The position numbers and the translations under genes are program-made. Source: Vicinamibacteria bacterium (lineage in GTDB: Bacteria; Acidobacteriota; Vicinamibacteria; Fen-336; JAGNNV01). Taken from it: a stretch of 6,509 nt of DNA. Under the pieces are notes generated by a model. The model was given only the letters and a program-made list of their open reading frames with translations. It made no database searches and was not told where the DNA came from. The stretch spans positions 1 through 6,509 of the forward strand of contig JAENWE010000328.1 of assembly GCA_016650185.1 (NCBI GenBank), in the 5' to 3' direction. Of this stretch, positions 1 to 6,360 are shown one piece after another (the first letter of the stretch is position 1; every line of letters starts with the position of its first letter).

Positions 1-755
1 CCATGGCCGCCGTCCTGAACGCGGCCAACAACGCGATCAATCAGATCTACGACCTCGACATCGACCGGGTCAACAAACCCTCGCGACCCCTGCCCTCGGG
101 GCGGATGTCCCTCTCCGAGGCGTGGACGTTCACGATCATCACTTTCGTCATCGCCAACATCCTGGCCTTCCTCGTCACTCCGGTGGGCGCGCACGAGTGC
201 TTCTGGATCGTCCTGTTCACGACCTTCATGTGCTGGATCTACTCAGCGCCTCCCTTGTGGACCAAGCGACGAGGGATCTGGGCCAATATCACCATCGCCA
301 TCCCGCGCGGGATTCTGCTCAAGGTGGCCGGCTGGTCGACGGTCAAGACCGTGATGGACGCCGAGCCCTGGTACATCGGCACGGTCTTCGGCCTGTTCCT
401 CCTCGGCGCCGCCTCGACCAAGGATTTCGCGGATATAGACGGCGATCGCGCCGGAGGCTGTCACACTCTGCCCATCGATTACGGTGTGAAGAAAGCCACC
501 TGGATCATGGCGCCTTTCTTCATCATCCCGTTCATCCTGATTCCGGTGGGCGTCTATGCCGGCATTCTCACCGGGAATGCGATGCTCCTGAACCTGCTGG
601 GCGCGGTCCTCATCGTCTACGGCTGCTACACCGTCTATCTCCTGGTCCGCAATCCGGAGGAGCTGGCCACCACCGAGAACCATCCGTCCTGGACCCACAT
701 GTACCAGATGATGATGCTGGCCCAGATCGGCTTCGCTCTTGCTTATGTCTTTTAG
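1..755 (+). CDS. UbiA-family membrane prenyltransferase, 5'-truncated by the window edge
   Basis: Integral membrane enzyme that moves a polyprenyl group from its diphosphate onto an acceptor ring or alcohol, as in quinone, chlorophyll or heme side-chain and archaeal-type lipid synthesis. Counting from the first ATG (position 3), the first Mg-diphosphate motif is N13-D17-D21, followed by NKPSRPLPSGR. YSAPP follows at 80-84, and the second aspartate motif DFADIDGD at 141-148 leads into a family-typical TLP..YGVKKA segment (155-165). About seven hydrophobic helices are visible (near 43-60, 67-83, 94-110, 124-138, 167-187, 195-215, 232-250). In the family the first motif normally lies some 50-70 residues in, after a first helix, so the ATG at 3 is probably internal and roughly 40-50 residues are missing upstream. 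The PRG.LLKVAGW segment (101-111) is closest in style to chlorophyll-synthase-like or uncharacterised UbiA members. The acceptor cannot be named. It converges on the methyltransferase gene, with stop codons overlapping and no terminator space. The family call is sure, the specific function unknown. Confidence 0.9.
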   Translation, partial: MAAVLNAANNAINQIYDLDIDRVNKPSRPLPSGRMSLSEAWTFTIITFVIANILAFLVTPVGAHECFWIVLFTTFMCWIYSAPPLWTKRRGIWANITIAIPRGILLKVAGWSTVKTVMDAEPWYIGTVFGLFLLGAASTKDFADIDGDRAGGCHTLPIDYGVKKATWIMAPFFIIPFILIPVGVYAGILTGNAMLLNLLGAVLIVYGCYTVYLLVRNPEELATTENHPSWTHMYQMMMLAQIGFALAYVF

Positions 756-1561
756 GCGGAATCCCCTGCGATGACTAGAGACCTCGGCCCTGCCTGCTCC
801 AGAGACAGCAGGGCCTGCTTGCGCCACAATCCCCCGCCGTAACCGCCCAAAGCGCCGCTCTTGTTCACCACGCGGTGGCAGGGAATGACGATGGCGATGC
901 GATTGCGCCCATTGGCGCTGCCCACTGCCCTTACGGCGCCTTTTGAGGACGTAGCCTTCGCCAGATCTTCATAGCTGCGGGTCTCGCCGTACGGGATCTG
1001 AAGCAGCGCGTTCCACACCTTGGTCTCGAAGGGAGTGCCGGGATAGTCGAGGGGAATCGAGAAATTCTTGCGCGTCGCCGAAAAGTACTCACCCAGCTCG
1101 GCCCTGGTCTGCCTGATGATCTCGTCGTCTTCGGGCAGGAAAGCAGCCTTGAAACGCTTCTTGAGCGTCTCGATCTGTGCTTCCATCATGCGGCGGTTGG
1201 TGAACTCGAGAAGGATGAGGGCGCCCTCGCGCGCCCCCGCGATCATGGGTCCGATGGGCGTTTCCACCCAGCCGAGACGAATGGCCTTCGCGCGATCCGC
1301 CTTGCCCGCGGGCTCGCCAAAGACCTTCGAAAACGCGTCACGGAAACCGGAGAGCGACTGAAAGCCCGCATCCGCGGCGGTGTTGTCGAGGTCGAAGCCG
1401 AGGCGCAATTGAGACAAAGCGCCCGACAGCCGGCGGGCTCTCGAATAGGCTTCAAACGTCATACCTTCTTCACGACCGCGGGACCCCGCTCCACCAAAAA
1501 ATTGACGTGCAATTTGGGTCGTGTGGACTTGCTCATCAATGGGTTGCCCGGCGCCTGCCAC
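752..1561 (-). CDS. Ada-like methylated-DNA-protein cysteine methyltransferase with C-terminal AraC half-domain, N-terminally shortened
   Basis: Suicide DNA-repair protein that transfers the alkyl group of O6-methylguanine (and O4-methylthymine) to its own cysteine. From the GTG start at 1561 it has 269 residues. Residues 33-85 resemble the second helix-turn-helix of Ada/AraC proteins (GMTFEAYSRARRL, then DAGFQSLSGFRDAFSKVFGEP). Residues 97-165 are the RNase-H-like N-lobe of the methyltransferase. Residues 174-252 are the catalytic lobe, with IPYGETRSY, RAVGSANGRN and the active-site IPCHRVV (Cys228), ending GGYGGGLWRK. Full Ada-like relatives carry an N-terminal zinc/phosphotriester domain and a first helix-turn-helix; both are absent, and residues 1-32 look unlike the family. 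The start is uncertain. GTG 1561 has an AGGGTGA-like site about 6 bases upstream but lies inside the permease gene. ATG 1462 (M34) begins exactly at the conserved region, but its AAGAAGG is only one base away. It is the last gene of the minus-strand operon. Repair function is likely retained; regulatory function is doubtful. Confidence 0.9.
   Translation of the reverse strand: MAGAGQPIDEQVHTTQIARQFFGGAGSRGREEGMTFEAYSRARRLSGALSQLRLGFDLDNTAADAGFQSLSGFRDAFSKVFGEPAGKADRAKAIRLGWVETPIGPMIAGAREGALILLEFTNRRMMEAQIETLKKRFKAAFLPEDDEIIRQTRAELGEYFSATRKNFSIPLDYPGTPFETKVWNALLQIPYGETRSYEDLAKATSSKGAVRAVGSANGRNRIAIVIPCHRVVNKSGALGGYGGGLWRKQALLSLEQAGPRSLVIAGDSA
1459..1536 (-). CDS. 25-codon frame bridging permease and methyltransferase genes (possible leader peptide or displaced 5' end)
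   Basis: This short frame starts with an ATG that shares its A with the permease stop codon (TGATG at 1538-1534). It ends in a TGA that overlaps the internal ATG of the methyltransferase (ATGA at 1462-1459). It encodes MSKSTRPKLHV, then NFLVERGPAVVKKV. Both overlaps are of the kind used for translational coupling. Codons 13-14 (TTT TTG), together with the T that ends codon 12, form a T TTT TTG heptamer, and a -1 shift there would enter the methyltransferase frame. The segment GPAVVKKV loosely recalls the helix that precedes GMTF in full-length Ada-like proteins (DPARV-type), so the frame could be the eroded or frameshifted true N-terminus of that gene. It could equally be chance. I recognise no independent function. 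Confidence 0.3.
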   Translation of the reverse strand: MSKSTRPKLHVNFLVERGPAVVKKV

Positions 1562-3464
1562 CGAGCGTCACCCTGGCCAGCAGGGCCAGGAAGGCGATCA
1601 GGGCTGCATACTGACTCTCGGGCGGCCCGATCAGAAAAAGCAGACCCGAGAGCCCGAACAGGCCACGCATCAAGCCGGAGAGCGGGCGGATCAGAAAGCC
1701 GGACGCGGACGCGGCGGCAGCCACCACCAGAGCCAGGGCGAACAGACACGCGGTCAGGACGCCTCCGCTGGGCGCCTGAAGCAGAAGGCCGAGGCCGTCC
1801 GCGCGCAGGGTGAAGGCGAGAGGGACCAGAAAGGCGGGGAGGGTGTAGCGCAGCGTGGCCATTACGGTGCGATAGGGATCGGCGTGGCAGATCGTGGCCG
1901 CGGCCATGGGCGACAGGGCGGTGGGAGGCGACACCTCGGACAAAACCGCGTAGTAGAAGATGAACATATGCGCGGCCAGCTCGTTCACTCCGACCTGGAT
2001 GAGCGCGGGCGCGATGGTCACGGCGGAGAGAATGTAAGACGCGGTCACCGGAACCGAAAGCCCCAGGACCGCGACCGACACCGCCGAGAGGAGAATCACC
2101 ATCGAGGCGTTGGAGCCGGCGAGCGACACGATGAGTCCGGCCACCTTGAGGCCGAGGCCGGTGAGAGTCAGGCCGGCGACCAGAATGCCGGCGCAGGCGG
2201 TGGTGGCGATCACGGGAACAAGAGCCGCTCCCGCGCTGATGAAGGCACGCCGCAAACGCCGCGGACTGAGAGCCTGACCGCGATTCGCGAAGCTCAAGAC
2301 GACCGCGGCGCAGGAGGCGAGGAAGGCCGATCGGGTGGCCGAATAGCCCACCATCAGGAACACCACGATGAGAATGGGAGAGATCAGGTGATGCCCGCCC
2401 TCTCTCAGAATCGCGCCCGCCGTCCTGGTCGTCGGCAGCGGAACATCCGATTGGTCTGAAGGGGGCTCTCTCGGCGCGTCCGCCTCGATCATGAGGACGA
2501 TTCCGAAATAGTAGAGCAAGGTCGGAATCGTGGCCATGAGCAGGACCTGGCCGTAGGAGATCTTCAGAAACTCCGCGATCAGGAAGGCCGCCGCTCCCAG
2601 GGTGGGCGGAGAGAGGATGGCGCCGATGCCGGCGGCGGCGAGGAGAGCGCCGGCGTTCTCCCTGCTGAAGCCCGCGCGCCTCAAAAGGGGCGCCGCCGCT
2701 CCTCCGAGGGTGAGGGTGGTGGCCACACCGCTGCCGGAAACCGAACCGAGAAGAAAACCGGCGAGCGTCACCGCGCGTCCGGCGCCCCGCGCTGAATTGC
2801 CGCCCGAGAAAGACGCAAAGGACAGGTCCAGGAAGAACTGGGCCGCCCCGGAGGCCTGAAGGAGAGCGCCGTAGATCGCGAAAAGACCGATGGTCGTGGA
2901 CGCCACATCGAGCGGGACGCCAAAGACTCCTTCGAAGCCCATGACCATGGAGCCCACCAGTCGCGGGATGTCGTACCCGCGATGGGCGATCATGGACAGG
3001 CCGATGCGGTCCAACTCGGACCCCCACAAAACGTAGGCCATGGTGGCGATCGACAGCAGGGGCAGCGCACTGCCGGTGGAAACCCAGGCTCCCGCCACGA
3101 CCAGGGCCAGCAGGGCCAGGCCAAGGGCGAGATCAACGGGGGTCGGCTCAGAGGCGCGGAACAAAAACTCCCGGCCGCCTGCGGCCATGGCGAGGGTCAC
3201 GGCCAGGGTCACAAGAGCCAGGATGTAGGGCACGGCGCTCGCCCACCTGGCCTTCACCCTGAGAGTGAGGAAGGCGAGGGCGAGCCCGAGGCCGAGGACG
3301 ATCGACCGGAACCGAAGGGTCTCCACTACCGTGACCTCGCCGAGGAGCACGAGGAGCGAAAGGGCACAAGCGACGATCGCGGCGGCCGGCGGCGCCTGTC
3401 CCACCCGACGCACCATCGCCTCTTCAGCGTCTTCGCGGGGAGCGCTCGGCCGGGATTCAGTCAC
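1536..3464 (-). CDS. TRAP transporter permease, fused small and large membrane subunits (TAXI-associated)
   Basis: Inner-membrane secondary transporter that imports the ligand delivered by the TAXI binding protein, in this family driven by a Na+ or H+ gradient. At 642 residues it has the usual length of the one-piece TRAP permeases (DctQ-like plus DctM-like regions). Residues 27-146 form the small-subunit-like part, with several helices. From about 150 onward comes the large subunit. Family landmarks are GVFGVPLDVAS (179-189), the LLQASGAAQFFLDLSFA block (201-217), the SVSGSGVATTLTLGG loop (241-255; relatives read SGSSVANV), ILSPPTLGAAAFLIAEFL (283-300), VPVTASYI (471-478) and the SEVSPPTALSP repeat (509-519) of the second half. 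The PP-containing hairpins in each half fit the elevator fold. The start is GTG with no clear ribosome site; an ATG at 3416 (residue 17) is the alternative. It lies 40 bases after the binding-protein gene, behind a stable inverted repeat, and its stop overlaps the next short frame (TGATG). Confidence 0.93.
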   Translation of the reverse strand: MTESRPSAPREDAEEAMVRRVGQAPPAAAIVACALSLLVLLGEVTVVETLRFRSIVLGLGLALAFLTLRVKARWASAVPYILALVTLAVTLAMAAGGREFLFRASEPTPVDLALGLALLALVVAGAWVSTGSALPLLSIATMAYVLWGSELDRIGLSMIAHRGYDIPRLVGSMVMGFEGVFGVPLDVASTTIGLFAIYGALLQASGAAQFFLDLSFASFSGGNSARGAGRAVTLAGFLLGSVSGSGVATTLTLGGAAAPLLRRAGFSRENAGALLAAAGIGAILSPPTLGAAAFLIAEFLKISYGQVLLMATIPTLLYYFGIVLMIEADAPREPPSDQSDVPLPTTRTAGAILREGGHHLISPILIVVFLMVGYSATRSAFLASCAAVVLSFANRGQALSPRRLRRAFISAGAALVPVIATTACAGILVAGLTLTGLGLKVAGLIVSLAGSNASMVILLSAVSVAVLGLSVPVTASYILSAVTIAPALIQVGVNELAAHMFIFYYAVLSEVSPPTALSPMAAATICHADPYRTVMATLRYTLPAFLVPLAFTLRADGLGLLLQAPSGGVLTACLFALALVVAAAASASGFLIRPLSGLMRGLFGLSGLLFLIGPPESQYAALIAFLALLARVTLGGRRRATH

Positions 3465-3479
3465 GGAATCGCAGAGTAC

Positions 3480-3529
3480 ACCGGCGCCCGAGAGAACCTA
3501 GCTGCTAGGGCCTGGCTGCTGGCGCCGGT
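3480..3529 (-). promoter_or_regulatory. Nested inverted repeat between binding-protein and permease genes
   Basis: A perfect 9-bp outer stem pairs ACCGGCGCC (3480-3488, plus strand) with GGCGCCGGT (3521-3529). Within its 32-base loop sits a second perfect repeat, CCTAG-CTG-CTAGG (3497-3509), which contains the TAG stop of the binding-protein gene. On the mRNA the structure ends 15 bases before the permease GTG, which lacks a visible ribosome-binding site. There is no U-run after it, so it is not a classic intrinsic terminator. Such intercistronic stems between binding-protein and permease genes commonly stabilise the upstream message, or damp permease expression so that the binding protein is made in excess. 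That role here is inference. Confidence 0.6.
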
Positions 3530-4488
3530 TCAACTCCCTGTTCGCGGTAGTACTTCAGCGCTCCGGCGCTGAAGGCCACCGGAGACCCGGCGATGGCCGA
3601 CTGTAGTCCGAGATTCCGAGCCTCCGCGTGCGCTGAGGCGAGAACCGCCTTCTGGTCGAACATCGCTTTTACAATCAAATACGCGCGCTGCTCATCGAAG
3701 GTCGCGGGGACCACGAGGACGTTCGAGACCCCGAAGGTGAGAACGTCGGCATCGACCGATGCGTACGTTCCGGCCGGAATCAACACCGGACGATAGAGCG
3801 ACTCGCCGTACCGCGCCTGCAGCTTTGGCAAGACGCTGGCGGTCTGGAGAATCCTGATTTGAGCCGAGATGGCGAGATCGAGCACGGCGGCCGTCGGCAG
3901 TCCTCCGCTCCAGAAGAAGGCGTCCACCTTGCCGTCCTTTAGCGCGTCCGCCGACGCCTGGGCCGAGAGGTTCTCCCTCCGGATGTCCTGCGCGGGATCG
4001 AGGCCGGCGGCGGTCAGGGTTCGATCTGCGATCACTTCGGTGCCGCTGCCGGCAGAGCCCATCGAAACGACCTTCCCTTTGAGATCCATCAAAAGGGTGA
4101 TGCCGCTGTTCTTCTTCGTCACCACGTGGGTGACGTTGGTGTAGAGCACGGCCAGAGCGCGCAGATCGATGGGCCTGCCCTCGAAAGCGCCGTGGCCTTC
4201 GCTCGCGTCCTTGAGGGTATCGGCCAGGCTGAACGCGATGTCGGCTTTCGCGTCGCGGAGGAACTTCAGGTTGTCGATGGAGGCCGAGGTGACTTCGGCC
4301 GTAGCTTCCACCCCGGGAACCGCTTCCGAGATGAGTCTGGCCAAAGCGCCGCCGTACACGTAGTAGACCCCGCCCGTACCTCCGGTGGCGATCGAAAGGC
4401 GGACAACCTTGGGACGGGTCGAGTCTGAAGGCGTGCACGCCGCCACCCCGGCCAAAAGCGTCAACGCCGCGCGAGCGAACGTCCTCAC
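3505..4488 (-). CDS. TAXI-family TRAP transporter solute-binding lipoprotein
   Basis: Extracytoplasmic receptor that captures the substrate and hands it to the fused TRAP permease encoded next. At 327 residues it matches the family length. The first 18 residues are a lipoprotein signal: positively charged start (MRTFAR), hydrophobic core and lipobox VAAC with Cys18. This predicts cleavage before Cys18 and lipid anchoring in the membrane rather than a free periplasmic protein. The mature part opens with the TAXI signature LSIATGGTGGVYYVYGGALA (31-50). The phosphate/carboxylate-loop-like GSAGSGTE follows at 144-151, then FFWSGGLPTAAV (191-202), and the C-terminal GALKYYREQG (309-318) is typical of the family. 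Characterised TAXI proteins have been linked to glutamate and related dicarboxylates, but the ligand cannot be inferred here. The GTG start overlaps the transketolase stop as GTGA, implying translational coupling. The last codons form one arm of the inverted repeat before the permease gene. Confidence 0.94.
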   Translation of the reverse strand: MRTFARAALTLLAGVAACTPSDSTRPKVVRLSIATGGTGGVYYVYGGALARLISEAVPGVEATAEVTSASIDNLKFLRDAKADIAFSLADTLKDASEGHGAFEGRPIDLRALAVLYTNVTHVVTKKNSGITLLMDLKGKVVSMGSAGSGTEVIADRTLTAAGLDPAQDIRRENLSAQASADALKDGKVDAFFWSGGLPTAAVLDLAISAQIRILQTASVLPKLQARYGESLYRPVLIPAGTYASVDADVLTFGVSNVLVVPATFDEQRAYLIVKAMFDQKAVLASAHAEARNLGLQSAIAGSPVAFSAGALKYYREQGVEPAPAARP

Positions 4489-6308
4489 GCCAGAAGTCGC
4501 TTCACCGCGCTCACGATCGCGTCTTTGTCAATGCCGTAGGCATGCATCAGCTGGGTCGGCGTGCCGGATCGCGGCAACTCGCGAACGGCGAGGATCTCGA
4601 TCCGCGACCGGCCGGCGACCGCCGAGGCCACCGCCTCGCCCAAGCCGCCGCAGGCGCCGTGATCCTCGACCGTGACGAAGCCCGTCGTCTCGGCCGCGGC
4701 CTGAAGCAATGTCCTCGTATCGACCGGTTTCAGCGAATAGAGATCGATGACGCGGATGGCGATTCCCGAAGAGGCGAGTTCCGCATGAGCGGCGAGAGCC
4801 TCGTGCAGGGTCACACCCGCGCCCACGACCGTGACCGCATCCTGCGCGGACGATCGCAGCACCTTCGAGCCGCCCACCACGAACGTCTCCTCGTTGGGAT
4901 AGAGAATGGCGGTCTTGGGTCGCGACATCCGGAGATAGACGACGCCCGGCGTCTTGCCCGCGAGTTCGGTGAGCTTCTCCGCGCTGACCGCATCCGATGG
5001 ATAGAACACCGTCGCCGGAATCACGCCCCGCATCATGGCCAGATCTTCAAGGGCCATCTGGGACTGACCGTCCTCGCCGATCGAAACCCCGGCATGCGAG
5101 CCGACGATCACCAGGTGCGACGGCTCCGAATGACCGGCCATGCGAATCTGGTCATAGGCGCGGGAGAGGAAGCACGCAAAGGACGACGCGAAGGGAATCT
5201 TGCCCTCGGTGGAAACGCCGAGAGCCACAGAAACCATGTTCTGCTCGGCGATGTACGCGTCGACGAACTGGGCGGGGCGCGCTTTCTTGAGACGATCCGA
5301 GAAGGTGGAATTCTTGGTATCGCCGTCCACGCCCACAATCGACGCGCACTGCGATCCGATCTGTTCCAGCGCGCTGCCATAGGCCTCTCTCGTGGCCACC
5401 AGATCCCCGGTCTTGTACGCAGGTGAGACCGAGAACTGGGCGGGGGCGGGGCGGGAGTGGCCGTAGCGGCGCGAGGGCACCAGGATCTCACCCAGATCTA
5501 CCTCGCCAATGGCGGCGAGGGCCGACTCGAGTTCCTCGCCTTTCTTGACCGGCTTGCCGTGCCAGCCATCCTTGTCCTCCATGATGGGCGCGCCCTTGCC
5601 CTTGAGAGTTCGGGCCAGGATGATGCTGGGCTTCGTGGCGTTTCGCACCCTGGCGAAAGCGGCTTGAACCGCCGCGATGTCGTGCCCTTCACACTCGACG
5701 GCCTGCCAGCCGAACGCTTCGAAACGACTCGCATAGGCGCCGGTCTCGTGGGCTTGCATGGTGGGCCCCGACTGACCGAACGCGTTTACGTCGACGATGG
5801 CAACAAGATTCGTGAGGCCTTCATGCGAGGCGAAGGCCGCGGCTTCGAAGACCGAGCCTTCCGCGACTTCACCATCGCCCATCAGAGTGAAGACGCGTCC
5901 AGGATGCCCGTCCTGCTTTCGCGCCCAGGCCATGCCGCAGGCCGCCCCCAGACCCTGCCCCAGCGATCCGGTGGCCACTCGTACCCATGGGTTGCGAGGG
6001 GTGGGGTGACCCTCGAGGGTGCTCGTGAACTTCCGTAGATCCTTGAGGTCTTCCGAGATGCCGCCGGCGTGCTTCAGCGCCGACCAGAGGATGGGCGCGG
6101 CATGGCCCTTGGAGAGAACGAAGACATCGACGTCATAGGCCTTCGGGTCCAATGGATCGAAGCGCATCTCGTCGAAGAAAAGGACCGACATGATCTCCGC
6201 GCAGGAGAGACACGTGGAGGGATGGCCCGAGCCGGCCTCGGTCGTGGACATGAGGCTGTCGCGTCGCATCTGCTGCGCGATCTTGGCGAGGGGAAGGGTT
6301 GCGGACAT
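4485..6308 (-). CDS. tkt: Transketolase, single-chain, animal-like short type
   Basis: Thiamine-diphosphate enzyme of the non-oxidative pentose phosphate pathway, moving two-carbon ketol units between sugar phosphates in the cytoplasm. The 607 residues hold three domains in order. The diphosphate domain (1-~275) has SGHP (His29), LSKGHAAPI (His69), TGSLGQGLG (113-121) and the cofactor motif GDGE (144-147), with Asp145 and Asn175 as Mg ligands at the usual 30-residue spacing; GWHGKP (His250) closes the active site. The pyrimidine domain (~300-465) has phosphate-binding Arg307 and Ser334, catalytic Glu355 in IAEQNMVS, SHAGVSIGEDG (404-414) and Arg463 in MSRP. A transketolase C-domain follows (~475-607), with VEDH and LPRSGTP. 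GEDGQSQMALED carries Gln417 where yeast- and E. coli-type enzymes have His, as in human transketolase, and the length is near the human 623 rather than about 660. AAGGAG lies 5 bases before the ATG. It is the first gene of the minus-strand operon. Confidence 0.97.
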   Translation of the reverse strand: MSATLPLAKIAQQMRRDSLMSTTEAGSGHPSTCLSCAEIMSVLFFDEMRFDPLDPKAYDVDVFVLSKGHAAPILWSALKHAGGISEDLKDLRKFTSTLEGHPTPRNPWVRVATGSLGQGLGAACGMAWARKQDGHPGRVFTLMGDGEVAEGSVFEAAAFASHEGLTNLVAIVDVNAFGQSGPTMQAHETGAYASRFEAFGWQAVECEGHDIAAVQAAFARVRNATKPSIILARTLKGKGAPIMEDKDGWHGKPVKKGEELESALAAIGEVDLGEILVPSRRYGHSRPAPAQFSVSPAYKTGDLVATREAYGSALEQIGSQCASIVGVDGDTKNSTFSDRLKKARPAQFVDAYIAEQNMVSVALGVSTEGKIPFASSFACFLSRAYDQIRMAGHSEPSHLVIVGSHAGVSIGEDGQSQMALEDLAMMRGVIPATVFYPSDAVSAEKLTELAGKTPGVVYLRMSRPKTAILYPNEETFVVGGSKVLRSSAQDAVTVVGAGVTLHEALAAHAELASSGIAIRVIDLYSLKPVDTRTLLQAAAETTGFVTVEDHGACGGLGEAVASAVAGRSRIEILAVRELPRSGTPTQLMHAYGIDKDAIVSAVKRLLA

Positions 6309-6313
6309 CTGGT

Positions 6314-6319
6314 CTCCTT
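6314..6319 (-). promoter_or_regulatory. Strong ribosome-binding site of the transketolase gene
   Basis: On the minus strand AAGGAG stands 5 bases before the ATG at 6308, an almost ideal Shine-Dalgarno placement that fixes this start. It is the only strong ribosome site in the operon; the downstream genes rely on overlaps or weak sites. The GGAG part can pair with the CTCC just upstream (CTCC-TAA-GGAG). That same CTCC can instead pair with a GGAG further 5' (GGAG-CGCC-CTCC), so two small hairpins are mutually exclusive. Confidence 0.8.
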
Positions 6320-6332
6320 AGGAGGGCGCTCC

Positions 6333-6360
6333 CTTTGAAGCTAGGGCGGGGAACTCAAAG
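6333..6360. repeat. Short inverted repeat in the divergent tkt/purB spacer
   Basis: CTTTGA (6333-6338) and TCAAAG (6355-6360) form a perfect 6-bp inverted repeat with a 16-base centre, 25 bases upstream of the transketolase start codon. It could be an operator half-site pair or a leader hairpin of the transketolase mRNA. At this length chance is also possible. Confidence 0.3.

Noticed and set aside
122..778. 218-codon plus-strand frame within the prenyltransferase gene
   Set aside because: His, Arg and Pro-rich out-of-phase reading of the UbiA gene, without hydrophobic helices or motifs.
1460..1470. AAGAAGG as ribosome-binding site for the methyltransferase ATG at 1462
   Set aside because: Only one base separates it from the ATG, too close for normal initiation, so it does not decide the start.
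1521..2459. 312-codon plus-strand frame opposite the permease gene
   Set aside because: Low-complexity Gly, Arg, Glu and His composition with no recognisable motif; antisense shadow of a well-supported membrane protein gene.
1459..3027. Long 522-codon minus-strand frame overlapping the TRAP permease gene
   Set aside because: It is an alternative frame of the permease gene, rich in Arg, Gly, Ser and His as expected from GC-rich coding DNA read out of phase. Only its last 25 codons, past the permease stop, are kept as a separate possible short frame.
1575..3120. A 16-base direct repeat GGCCAGCAGGGCCAGG at 1575-1590 and 3105-3120
   Set aside because: Both copies lie in the permease gene and encode Leu-Ala-rich membrane helix segments (LALLA) in the same phase, so shared codon use and composition explain them.
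3414..3427. ATG at 3416 as the true permease start, with GAAGAGG upstream
   Set aside because: The purine run lies only about two bases from the ATG; it is kept as an alternative, but the evidence does not favour it over the GTG at 3464.
3480..3529. Intrinsic transcription terminator between binding-protein and permease genes
   Set aside because: The stem is strong but is followed on the mRNA by GTACTCTGCG, with no U-run, and the loop is 32 bases; listed as an intercistronic structure instead.
4542..5426. 294-codon plus-strand frame opposite transketolase
   Set aside because: Arg- and Gly-rich shadow frame; the minus strand carries an unmistakable intact transketolase.
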